From: Calocera cornea HHB12733
Lineage: Eukaryota; Basidiomycota; Dacrymycetes; Dacrymycetales; Dacrymycetaceae
Length of the DNA stretch: 64,000 bases
Assembly: GCA_001632435.1 (NCBI GenBank)
Contig: KV423932.1
Span: 186,001 to 250,000 of the forward strand
Direction: 5' to 3'
Shown here: positions 22,152 through 31,218 of the stretch, one piece after another
Position numbering within the stretch: position 1 is the stretch's first letter
Layout of the letters: every line of letters begins with the position of its first letter
Position numbers and translations under genes: made by a program
The notes under the pieces: model-generated
What the model was told of the DNA's origin: nothing
Databases searched by the model: none
What the model saw: only the letters and a program-made list of their open reading frames with translations

Positions 22152-23086
22152 ATGGCACCTCCAGAGCTCAGCATGTCTGTCAACGGACAATTTGGCATGA
22201 TGGTCAACACAGTGAGTTGTAGGGCCACTACTGCTGATGTCCGCCAACCACTCGCATTGTAGGCACTCCTCTACTCACCAGCTATGAGCAACAATGACCC
22301 GGCCATCAATGATGGTACCAGTTTCTTAATACCCATCCCAGCATGGCATCCGGACAACATGAACCCCGTAACCATCCCGGCCCCGCAAGCGGATCTAGCA
22401 CTCATGAATGCCAATGCCCAATTCATCAACGGCTTCCATAACCCCAGTGCACCCATCCCAGTCGTCCCTCAATACATCAGCATGGCCGCTTCGCTGCCCC
22501 GGGCCATGTCCCAAACCTGGCAATGATGAACGCAGCTGCACAGCCCATCAACGGGGTCAACATGCCCAATGCACCCATTGCAGCCATCCCTCAATACATC
22601 GGTATTACCCCCGCGCCTCCTGCCGCCCCGCAAGCCATGGAGCAGAACCCCTTAGTTGGGCGCAAGACTGAGGCGAATGCAGGCACCGATGGTATGAATG
22701 GCACAGAGATGCCTAATGATTCTGCCACGGCGAAAAAGGTGAGTGGTATCAGTAATGGTTTGAACAGTACTGATTGGATGTAGCAAGGATTGAGAGGTGC
22801 TCCGGTTGCCAAGTCAGCGGCCTGCAAGCCAGTCGACGTGAAGATCACCAAGTAAAAACTCAAGGAGGCTGAAGCAAACAACTGACAAATTATCAAGCAC
22901 AAAAATAAATGCTACTTGTCCAGTGACATCCCACCTACTAGGAGTAGGTGGGACGTCACTGGACAAGACAGTAGTACTGTCACAATTGTGGCAAATAAGC
23001 GTGACGTCCTGCATGTCGGCTGGGGGCCGCTTCTGATGGTGTTTGCTGGCGCGGCTGTATTTTGGCTGATCGGCAAGCTCCTTTGA
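22152..23086 (+). pseudogene. T-family member T5, disabled
   Basis: Exon 1 (22152-22211) encodes MAPPELSMSVNGQFGMMVNT and splices in phase to 22263 (ALLYSPAMSNNDPAINDG). The following low-complexity part (IPIPAWHPDN, IPAPQA) matches T3. The frame breaks near 22522: TGG CAA TGA TGA, then a shifted frame continues (MMNAAAQPINGVNMPNAPIA ... NGTEMPNDSATAKK). In the last exon, read in the T3-equivalent frame, KPVDVKITK is followed by TAA, and a second stop (TGA where T3 has CGA) comes 10 codons later. The anchor remains: HVGWGPLLMVFAGAAVFW ending at 23086. A 53-bp palindrome was inserted in the same exon. It is therefore a decayed copy of the T3 type with an intact promoter. Confidence 0.78.
22915..22967. 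repeat. 53-bp hairpin inside T5
   Basis: Arms of 25 bp (CTTGTCCAGTGAC ... CACCTACT) with a 3-nt loop AGG and a single mismatch (CAT/CGT). T3 lacks it at the homologous place, so it is an insertion in T5. Confidence 0.75.
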
Positions 23087-23368
23087 GTGAAGGATAGTAT
23101 TACGGTACATCTTCCTTGTGTAACTTGCTTCTCTCAGTGTTAGGACCAGCTCGCATCAAAGACAGACCTGACATTCGTAATATCAACTTCGTCGTGTGGA
23201 CAACGCAAGCGAGCAAGATGATCATTGTACACAAATACACCAGACAAGTTGGAGGCCACCCAAGTCACGTACCTACCAATACAGTATAAGAACGGTGTAA
23301 CCTCATCGTACGATACAATATCACATACCAGTATGCGTTGATATGATGAACAACACCAACTTGCCTTC

Positions 23369-24472
23369 CTAAGGCGGAGCAGCAGTTCGGATGAGGATCC
23401 TAATGTTATTCAGGAACACCTGCACCATCTCGTCAAACGCGCTCGGCTCGCCCCTGTCCCTCTTCCCACATTCCCGGACGAGCGCGGCGGGATTCAGGAA
23501 TTCGACTTCAAGCTCGTGGGTGATGGTATTGTCCTTCCCGGGCGGGTAGGGGAACACCTGGGTGAGGTCGATTTTGTACGCCTGATGCGAGTAGGATACG
23601 CGGTCTTTCCGCCGTAGCATCTCGGGACGCCTTTGTGGTGGGGGTGGATCTGTGCGGCGTGAGGCGTGAATCAAGAAGAGTAGAATGCGTATGAGGCGAA
23701 CCACGCACCATGAGGAAACTCGCGGTTCACACTTATCCGGTAGTCGAACCCCCATTTCGGACAGTACACATTCATGTCCCCCATCCGTGACTTCCGTACA
23801 CTCTCCACTACTTTGCCCGTCTTCTCGTCCTTGCTGACTCTCAAACGGACCTTGAACTCATCCGACTGGATTGAATAGAACTCGTCGATGGCGCGTGTAT
23901 GGTCGTAGTTGATATGTAATGACGGTGGAATATGAGCAAAGCGTTGTACTCTTTGGTTGAGCAGATCGTTATAGGATTTATGTTGGTTCTACAGAATATA
24001 AGACGGGACTCTTAGACACAGTGTAGTGACGCACCTCGGTCATGCTGCTTTGGAAGCGGATGCTCTCGATGGCCGGTGATAGTACTGGACTGCATGTCAG
24101 CCGCGAAGTCCTATCAAGCGAATACACGTACTGGTCTCCGACATCACGGGTAGTCGTAACCTCTGCTTCGTATGCTGGTCAAGCAAAAGTCCGATCTTCG
24201 CCTCAATCTGCAATGCCCCATCAGAGCCGATCGGCATACGTCGACTGGTATGGGCACACCTCGACATTCTCCTGGTTCCTGATAAGGTCCGCAATCCAGT
24301 CCGCTACCTCCTTCGTAAAGTCGTCAAACGGATCGTATCCGATGAAGCTGGGCTCAAGCCGTGGCGGCGGCGCGGGGAGCAGCTCAACTGGGCGAGGGCC
24401 GCCATTGGAAGGTGGCGGGGAGAGACGGCGCCGTTTCTGAGGCGGAGATCCTGTTGGATCTGCGTAGTTCAT
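23369..24472 (-). CDS. CET1: mRNA-capping enzyme, RNA 5'-triphosphatase subunit (Cet1 family)
   Basis: Five exons, 24472-24260, 24207-24132, 24084-24035, 23988-23709, 23649-23369; 299 aa. A short Pro/Arg-rich N-terminus contains a basic run (PPQKRRRLSPPP). The tunnel-enzyme motifs follow: ENVEIEAKIGLL (strand with two metal-binding Glu), then FYSIQSDEFKVRLRVSKDEK, KWGFDYRISVNREFP, KDRVSYSHQAYKIDLTQVF and the closing HELEVEFLNPAAL with the second Glu pair. Cet1 removes the gamma-phosphate from nascent mRNA 5' ends as the first capping step and works with the guanylyltransferase in the nucleus. The protein is shorter than yeast Cet1 (549 aa) because the long N-terminal region is absent. It is divergent with BUD22, sharing about 250 bp of promoter. 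Confidence 0.9.
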
Positions 24473-24720
24473 TTCGTCTTGAGCACTGACACAGACGGCA
24501 GGAGGATGAGAGAAGAGAGAGGGGTAGGAAGACGCGTGTTCTGAGCGTGTGACTCGTGTAGGGGATGATGGCGGTCAAGAGACGCGCAGAGGGAGAGTGG
24601 CGGGGTAGTTACGCAACTCCGACCGGACTATCTTCGCCTTTTGGCCCAAACTGTGACGACGCGGACCCTCACTCTTTTTTTTGCGAGCGGACTGCATCTT
24701 CGTCCCGCCTAAAATTCGCA

Positions 24721-26436
24721 ATGTCGAAAGCTCCCAAAGCTGAGAAGAAGGGCACTAAACGTGCCAGGGAGGAGGATGGTTCAGAGGTGATCAGATGCTA
24801 TATTGAGATCAGCAGGATACTGATACCTATCACAGAAGGAAAGTGCCCGTAGGACTCGCCGAAGGCTCAACGAGAAGCCTCCTGTGGATCCTGTTGACAA
24901 GGCAAAGAATAGGCTTGTATGCTACCTCCTTGCATACGAACGCATACACATACTTATGCTCCATGCCTTAGCGAGGTGCACAGGGACAGGTGCTGAAGGC
25001 TGCCAAGGCTGCAAAGCTGTTCGAAACGCAGCGGCTGGTCAAAAAGCTCAAGCAGGCTCGGTATGTGGATCCCGCCTTTCAGCTTTGCACATATTTCTCA
25101 GATGTTCGATGCAGTATTGGGAAGCTGAAAAACGATGAGCTATCCAAGCTGCTGGAAATTGATCTGGCTGTGGTTAAGGTTCATCTCACAGTCCTGCATT
25201 CCACCCGATCGGACTCTCAGAGATTTCATAGGATGCCGACCCGCACGAGCTGTGCAACGAAGCACTCGCGAACAGGATCCGCAAGGATGGCGCGTTATCT
25301 CACGACGAACGCTGCATGGCCGCGCTCGACATCGTCATTCCTCCCGAGCAGCAAAGCAAGAAGCTCCCCAAAGAGCAGCAGAAGGGCTGGGGGCGCCTGC
25401 TGAGCAGCAAGAAGCTCGCTACTGGCATCCATCATGTGATGCTCGCGCTCAAAAAGGAGTTTGGCAGCGCGGCGAAGCACGAGGAGATGAAGAAGCGGCA
25501 GGCGGAGGAGAGGGAGGAGAGGCTCAAAGCGGGGAAGCTTTCGAGGAAGGACAAACTCGCGTTGGGAATGGACGTGCAGAAGGTGAAATCTGCCGCTGGT
25601 GAAGCAGGGGATGAGAATGAAGAACAAGAAACGGACGAGGAGAATGTCGATGCCATGCTGGAGGATGGCGATGAAGACAGCGACGAGGAGAGCGAGGGAG
25701 AAGATTCGGACGCCGCTCCTGCGGACAAGGCAGAGAAAGAACTCGTTGACCTGCCCGATGGAGGCTCCGATGCACCTGTCGACGACTTCGAAGACAGTGA
25801 CAATGCTGACGACGACGACGATGACGAGAAGGAAGCGTCGACATTCTTGCCCGCTCTGAACGTTGGGTTTGTGGCTGGATCCGATTCGGACTATGATGAG
25901 GAGGCGGAGGACGTGGATGGTCCCGAGCGCAAGAACAGGCGCGGACAACGGGCGCGTAAAGCGCGAGTCCATTCCCTGTATATGTGCACAGCTGCTCATT
26001 GTCATCCAGTATCTGGGAGAAGAAATACGGCAAGAACGCGAATCACATCAAGAAGCAGCGGGAGGAGGCGGTGGCTACAGGCCTCCCCCCAACTCGCGGC
26101 GACTTTGGTAGTGGTCGTGGCCGTGGACGAGGGAGGGGCGCTGAACGGGGCGGCCGGGGCACTGGCAGGGGCGGCTACAAGCCTGGTCCTAGTGGGTTCG
26201 ATCCACGGGATGCTCGCAAGGGCATGAGGCCCCGAGGGGCGACTCTTGATCGGGGCTGGGGCGGACGCGTTGGGCATGCCGGTGCGAGCACTAGACCTGC
26301 GCCGGCTGAGCCTCCGAGCTTCCCAGCTCCGAGTCAGGACAAGCCGATGCACCCGTCCTGGCAGGCCAAGAAGAGCGAGAAGAACACCGGTCAGGCCGTC
26401 GCGGCGCAGGGGAAGAAGATCGTTTTCGGTGATTGA
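24721..26436 (+). CDS. BUD22: Bud22/SRFBP1-family ribosome biogenesis protein
   Basis: Six exons, 24721-24786, 24836-24916, 24990-25060, 25115-25178, 25232-25962, 26010-26436; 479 aa. The N-terminal basic coiled region (VLKAAKAAKLFETQRLVKKL, IGKLKNDELSKLLEIDL) is followed by a long acidic stretch (DEDSDEESEGEDSD, DDDDDDEKE) and the family block RKNRRGQRARKAIWEKKYGK. Then come an RG/GRG-rich segment and the C-terminal signature HPSWQAKKSEK ... GKKIVFGD. Bud22 is a nucleolar factor for 18S rRNA processing and 40S assembly. The intron 25963-26009 uses a GC donor (GCGAGT), needed to keep KAIWEKKYG in frame. Divergent from CET1. Confidence 0.88.
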
Positions 26437-26622
26437 GGCTCGAGCCGACTTTCGTTTTGTCGGTCTATGCTCTTTGGATACCTCGCACACGTACATACAT
26501 GTTTGTCGGCCCTCATTGCTATTCATGTACAGCGCATATGATCATATTCGGCACTATGGCACTATGTAGATGGTACCGGAGGAGATCAATTTGATATAAT
26601 GACGATGTGCCCCTGTGTCTCC

Positions 26623-27391
26623 TCATCCAAACAATCCGGCAACCAGCCAGGTGATTGCTCCTCCTGCGAGCGAGTACCTAAGGCTTTCCGAAAGCGGCCT
26701 GCTACCTTGCTGAGGTTTGCCAACGGCTGCGAGCAGTGCTGCTGGGATGGTTGTGCCGCTGAAAGGCGCGTCACCCGGGGCGGAGCGCGCGTACTCGTAG
26801 ATGACGATATGTCGGCCCTCCGACGTGACCTCCTTGAAGCGCGTGTACTCATAGTTGTCCTTCTTGGCAGTGGGCTTGCGTGCTACGCGAGACTCTGCAA
26901 GGAAGGGGCGCCTCGACGGCGGCTGTCGCATCATCAGTATCCTCCTTGTACAGGTCACACATGGTGCTCACCGCCCGTGCCGCATAACCCTGCCTCGGCG
27001 TCTCCGTCCCGTCCGAATCGGTGCTGAATTCGGAAATCTCCTCCAGATCCTGTGGCCGCATCGCGGGTTGGGGGAACTTGCCGGGGAATTGCGCCCACTG
27101 CGGGATAGGCGACTCGGACGGGAAGCGCGGGTCGAAGGACTGCAGGCTGGCGCTGTCCAGCTCTGGGTGCTCCGAGAGGGAGAACGAATCGTGGCTGTCG
27201 GTGCCGAAGTCGGCGTCGAACGAGGGCTCGGACAGCATTTCCTGTCAGCGGATAGTATCAGCGCGCTTGAGCAATGGAGGACAACAGACACAGCATACGT
27301 TGATGGATTCCTCGTCCATGCGCTCCGTGTCAATGAGAGGCATAACCATGATGTATGGGATCGGGATGGAGTGTTGTAGGGGAAAGCCCAT
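26623..27391 (-). CDS. T-family tail-anchored protein T2
   Basis: Three exons, 27391-27299 (93 nt), 27241-26972 and 26922-26623, all phase 0, give 220 aa. The intron 26971-26923 has a GTGAGC donor, a TACTGATGA branch site and a GACAG acceptor. The middle exon is acidic and Ser-rich (FGTDSHDSFSLSEHPELD). The last exon shows the family block RKPTAKKDNYEYTRFKEV, SEGRHIVIYEYARS and a C-terminal helix (LRYSLAGGAITWLVAGLFG). A start at 27391 makes exon 1 exactly 93 nt, as in T1 and T4; in-frame ATGs at 27349 and 27343 are alternatives. It lies in the centre of the inverted duplication, next to BUD22, with no mirror copy. Function unknown. Confidence 0.68.
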
Positions 27392-27415
27392 GCACCTGGC
27401 GCCAGGAGGGGGTGT

Positions 27416-27422
27416 TATATAG
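27416..27422 (-). promoter_or_regulatory. TATA box of T2
   Basis: TATATAA on the minus strand, about 25 bp from the first ATG at 27391. Such a short distance would place the transcript start close to the ATG, which favours a downstream ATG or a very short leader. Confidence 0.45.
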
Positions 27423-27486
27423 GGCGAGGGTGCCGAGGAGAAGTCGTCGCAGATCAGTTTGGTGAGGCCAGCCTGGGCGCAAGATG

Positions 27487-27521
27487 TTGTTTGAGCGCCC
27501 CCATTAAGTAGGGGCAAACAA
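27487..27521. promoter_or_regulatory. CAAACAA-type inverted repeat upstream of T2
   Basis: TTGTTTG, then CCCCC, a short spacer, and GGGGCAAACAA. The outer 7-bp and inner 4-bp arms pair. It is 65 bp upstream of the T2 TATA box. Confidence 0.6.
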
Positions 27522-27988
27522 ACGACAGGGGGTCGCTCCTTGTGCTCGCAAAACCTTGGAGAGGATTAGCGCGGGAGGTTATCAATGGATGACGTCGTGA
27601 GACGTCCTGGAGAGCATTGTCTGATGCCTCCACGACGCTCCGGACGTTTGCTAAAGTTGCAGCCGGACACGAGGTCGCCAGTTCAACCGATTAGGGCGTG
27701 CGGGCGCCGAGGTTGTCGTGATCGGAGGGGCAGGTGGACACTTTTGTTTGGGTTGCGGTCGGCATGTTTAGACTCGAAATAAGGTTGCGGGAACACGCGA
27801 AACCGGACAATAGTCGCTTCCCTGTCGGGCAAGGGACGACTGACCCGTTCGGCAGGCATGGACAGGGCCGACGCACAGTTGCTCGATGGGTCCGAATCAC
27901 GAGTCTAAGTCGGTGCTACGAAGGTCGGATATGTCTTTGGTAGGAGCTAGACAAGTTCACAACGAAGATGTAGGACTACCCTCACCCC
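27522..27988. other. Intergenic between T2 and T3
   Basis: About 470 bp with no convincing gene or repeat. The inner edge of the right duplication arm lies at its right end, near the T3 stop codon. Confidence 0.4.
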
Positions 27989-28781
27989 TCAAAACATCCT
28001 GCCAATTAGCCATACAAGGACACCTCCAGCAATCGCCATCAGAAGCGGTAGTCCCCAGCCAACGTGCACTACCTCCGGCATGTAATTAAGGAACAGGCGA
28101 TCTCGTGGACCATTGCTTGAAGAGTTGTAGTGCTTGTGTTCATACTTGACGATGCGTCGATCCTTTGATTTCACCTCCTTGTGTTTGTACCTCGTGATCT
28201 CGACATCGACTGGCTTGCGAGCCCCTGTTTTGGCAACCGGGGGGCCTCTTGATCCTCGCTACGACCAGATCAGTGCCTTCCTTATATAAACGACTACCAA
28301 TGCCACTCACCTTCTTCGATGTAGCAGCGTTGTTAGACATCTCGGCGCCGTTCATACTGTTAGCGCCTGCAATCGTCTCGGCCTCGCGCCCGGCTATGGG
28401 GCTCTCCTCTAAGGCTTGCGGGGCCTGGGGCAGCGCAAAGGCCGTGCTGATGTGCTGAGGCACTGCTGCAATGGGTGCAGTGGGCATGGCAGTATTTTTC
28501 ATCGTTGTCGAATTTGGGAGTTGCGGGGCCGGGGCCGGTAGGGGGTTCATGTTGATGAATTGATCCCATGTCAGGTTGGGTGGGATGGAGTCGTTTACAG
28601 GGATGTCAAGGAAGTCGGCAACGTTGTTCATTGCTGGGAGAGCCGGGGCTTGCGGGGCTGGCATGGACATGGGGTCCCTGTTGATGTCTTGATCCCATGC
28701 CGGGATGGGTACAACGAAGCCGCCAAGATTGTTGAGGAAGTCGGTATCATCGTTGACCATGGCCGGGTCACTATAGTCCAT
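27989..28781 (-). CDS. T-family tail-anchored protein T3
   Basis: Two coding exons, 28781-28311 and 28258-27989, give 246 aa. The N-terminal 157 residues are rich in Pro, Ala, Asn and Met with loose repeats (VVPIPAWDQDINRDPMSMPA, LTWDQFINMNPLPAPAPQLP). The last exon has RKPVDVEITRYKHKEV, DRRIVKYEHKHYNSS and a C-terminal helix (HVGWGLPLLMAIAGGVLVWL). An upstream exon matching T5 exon 1 exists (28925-28857, joining at 28805), with the same splice sites and the sequence APPELTISV, but its start is ACG where T5 has ATG. Translation probably begins at 28781, or from the ACG. It is divergent from gene D across a shared promoter. Function unknown. Confidence 0.7.
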
Positions 28782-29020
28782 GATAATGGCTGGGTAGAGG
28801 ATAGCCTTGGTTGCGAGTGGTTAGTGGACAGAACCAGCAGTGCACTTGAAACTCACTGTGACTACGGATGTTCCAAAATATCTGTCAATCTGCAGGACAG
28901 AGATAGTGAGCTCGGGAGGGGCCGTGGAGGGGAATCTCACGACGGATGGGGGCTTTTAAGCAGCTCTGTGACCTTCATCCCCTCGGCACCTCAGGGTGGG
29001 TGGCAGCCTCATCAAAAACA

Positions 29021-29055
29021 TTGCTTGCCCTCCCTGGCCATGCAGGGGCAAACAA
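29021..29055. promoter_or_regulatory. CAAACAA-type inverted repeat upstream of T3
   Basis: TTGCTTGCCCT and AGGGGCAAACAA separated by about 12 bp. It is about 61 bp upstream of a TTAAAAG element (28954-28960, minus strand). One arm carries a change (TTGCTTG) compared with T5. Confidence 0.5.
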
Positions 29056-29665
29056 AAGTTGTCTCGGAGCCAAACTCACCCTCCTCCTAGCACACCTGGC
29101 GCGATCGGTCTACCGGGAGGCGAGTAGCATCAAGTTCAAGTTCGGCAAACAAGTCTTCCCTCCCGGTCCTCGAGCATTCTCACCGGCGCGGCGGCCCCAG
29201 CGTGAGAGCCACTGACTGCGCAAGCCGTTCACAGCACTTTATGAGAGAAGCTGTTGATAAGATCTCTTGCTGTTGTTGACCAGCAGGAAGTATTGTACCG
29301 AGCTAACATCTGCGCGTCCCTTGGCAAGGCGGTGCCTCCCCCGCTCCCGCCTCCAGGGTCCGTGCACTGGCCTGCGCAGGCGGCCCAGGGAGACTGTCGA
29401 TGCCGACCGACGGTCCATGACGTCCTCTCACGGTGCGAATCAAGTGCTGGGTTTGAGCACCCAGGCGGGGGTGTGCTCGGAGGTATGCATTCGGCCCGCA
29501 GCTGCGCGCCGAGTGCGAATCCGCTCGGCACCGTCACCATCGACACTGGCCAATATCGGTATATAACGGACGGACTTGCGGACATGGAGTGTCAGACAAC
29601 ACCGCACTTCCTCCTCCAGCGCTACTAACCAGGCTTCCCTCTCCTACCGATCTCACCGACCTCCC
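29056..29665. other. Divergent promoter region between T3 and gene D
   Basis: Contains the CCAAT and TATATAA pair of gene D (29548-29569), about 100 bp before its ATG. 29238-29316 is the uninterrupted counterpart of the site that holds the 1.5-kb element in the left arm. From 29316 to about 29540 the match to 19770-19924 is patchy, with small insertions. Confidence 0.5.
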
Positions 29666-30702
29666 ATGGCACCCTACAAGCCTCTCTTTGCGCCTACCTC
29701 CGAGCGCCCATCGCCCGGCTTCGGCGGAGTGTCTGCAGTACGTCCCCTCCAGCCTGTACCATCCATGCCACACTGACGTGCACCCAGATTATCCGCGACC
29801 AATTCCAAGCGACGACGCTCATGCTGCTGGGTGCCGCGCTGCTCGGCCCGCTCTTCCTCCTCACACGCTCCGGGCTCATCGTCCTCTTCGTCTATGCCGT
29901 CCTCCTGTACAAGCTGCTCAATGCGCTCCTGATGGTGTACGGCTACCGAAAGGACGCGTCGATGGAGGATGTGATTCCGAAGAAGTTCACGGCCCAGCTC
30001 CCGCCGGTGCAGGGGAAGGAGGACGTCCCTGCCTCACAGGGCATCGTGGTGTTCCTTCTCGGGGCGAGGGTCAACCAGTGAGTACCGTCGTGCGATCTCT
30101 TATAAGGTAAGCTGCTGACAAGAGATTAGCCCGCTTGGTCTGCTCGCGCCTGGGGCGAAGGAGCTTGGAGATTGGGCGCAGAAGTGCTTCAAGGAGGTGG
30201 AGGAGAAGCGGGACGAGTACGGCTGTGAGCCACTCTTCTTCCAAACTGTTTCACACAAGTGCTAATCAACTACCTAGTGCTCGGCATGTCCCACTTCCTC
30301 GGCACAGACCGCGCGGCGAGCAACGAGATCCTCACCCTGATGTACTTCCGGACCACGGCGGGCCTGCACGACTTTGCGCTCTCCCAAGTGCACAGGGACA
30401 CGTGGACCTGGTTCCTCGCCATCCAGAAACGCTACCCGCACATCGGGATCATGCACGAGACGTATGACGTGCCTGCCCGGGGGTGGGAGGCGATCTACCT
30501 TCAGATGCATCGCACGGGGCTCGGCGCGGCGGAGGTGAAGATGACGCTAGAGGAGAGGGAGGCGTCCGGCGTGGAGGGCGGAGAGGCGTGGTGGTCTACG
30601 CCTGTGGACGCGACGAAGGGGAAGATGAGGAGCTCGAGGGGGAGGATGGACCGGAGCGATGGGGGGGAGAACGCCAAGGAGGGGTTTCGCGAGATTTACT
30701 GA
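29666..30702 (+). CDS. DUF4188/af470-like membrane protein, gene D
   Basis: Four exons, 29666-29737, 29788-30077, 30130-30224, 30278-30702; 293 aa. It mirrors gene C almost base for base. N-terminus MAPYKPLFAPTSERP; helices TTLMLLGAALLGPLFLLTRS and LIVLFVYAVLLYKLLNALL; then KKFTAQLPPVQGKE, GARVNHPLGLLAPGAKELGD, LGMSHFLGTDRAASNE, ILTLMYFRTTAGLHDFALSQ, MHETYDVPARGWEAIYLQMH. The acidic/basic tail (SSRGRMDRSDGGENAKEGF) is also shared. T3 lies upstream in divergent orientation and T4 downstream on the same strand. The family is assigned from memory as PF13826; no substrate can be inferred. Confidence 0.82.
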
Positions 30703-31137
30703 GCGCGCTCTACATTCATGGCATTGCTGTCCGCACTTGGAAATTTGTCATCATCATTCTTCTATAAGCTATCTAGTACTAGTACATTGCATTGTACAAC
30801 ATTCACCGTACATGTATCTATAGAACCGTTATTCAATCCTGACGACCACACCCGGCATGTCAAAAGGTGCACGAGTGCCGAGCTTCTTCCTCGTCGGCCC
30901 TTGGGCCTCTACAGCGTACTTGCCTTGTACGCACTAATTGCTTGGTGCTCGAGACGCTCGTCAAGCATCCGACCACAACTGCTCCGAGGTTCGTTCGACC
31001 TCTCAGCCAGACTGGGCCTCGGAGCGGTCGGAACCTTCGGAACCGAACTTACTCCGCCTCTATTCCCACGCCCCCTGAAGCGAGCATTGCCCGGACGCGT
31101 GACCTCGACAACCGCTGATAGCGTCTAAACAGGACTG
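30703..31137. other. Intergenic between gene D and T4
   Basis: 30703-30870 matches the 3' flank of gene C. The remainder holds a fragment of a DUF4188-like gene (listed separately) and no intact gene. Confidence 0.45.
30876..30965 (+). pseudogene. Fragment of a DUF4188-like gene
   Basis: The stretch encodes SFFLVGP in one frame and LGLYSVLALYALIAW in another, then TCGAGACGCTCGT. This is the second membrane helix region of gene A (SFFIVGPSAFYGVLGVYALI) with a frameshift and a small deletion. It lies where the left arm has gene B, so it may be what remains of a lost copy. Confidence 0.6.
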
Positions 31138-31155
31138 TCAAACAATATTGTTTGA
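31138..31155. promoter_or_regulatory. Perfect 18-bp palindrome upstream of T4
   Basis: TCAAACAATATTGTTTGA, with no spacer. A further half-site TCAAACAAAG lies at 31174-31183. TATAA follows at 31198-31202. This is the tightest version of the inverted repeat found before all T genes. Confidence 0.65.
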
Positions 31156-31218
31156 GCGTCTAAATACGTCGTATCAAACAAAGCCTGCCTCGCGCTTTAT
31201 AATCCCCCCGCTTTGCCA

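Noticed and set aside
25295..26526. Minus-strand frames opposite BUD22
   Set aside because: They arise from the acidic repeats (GAN codons give Ser/Leu/Val runs on the other strand).
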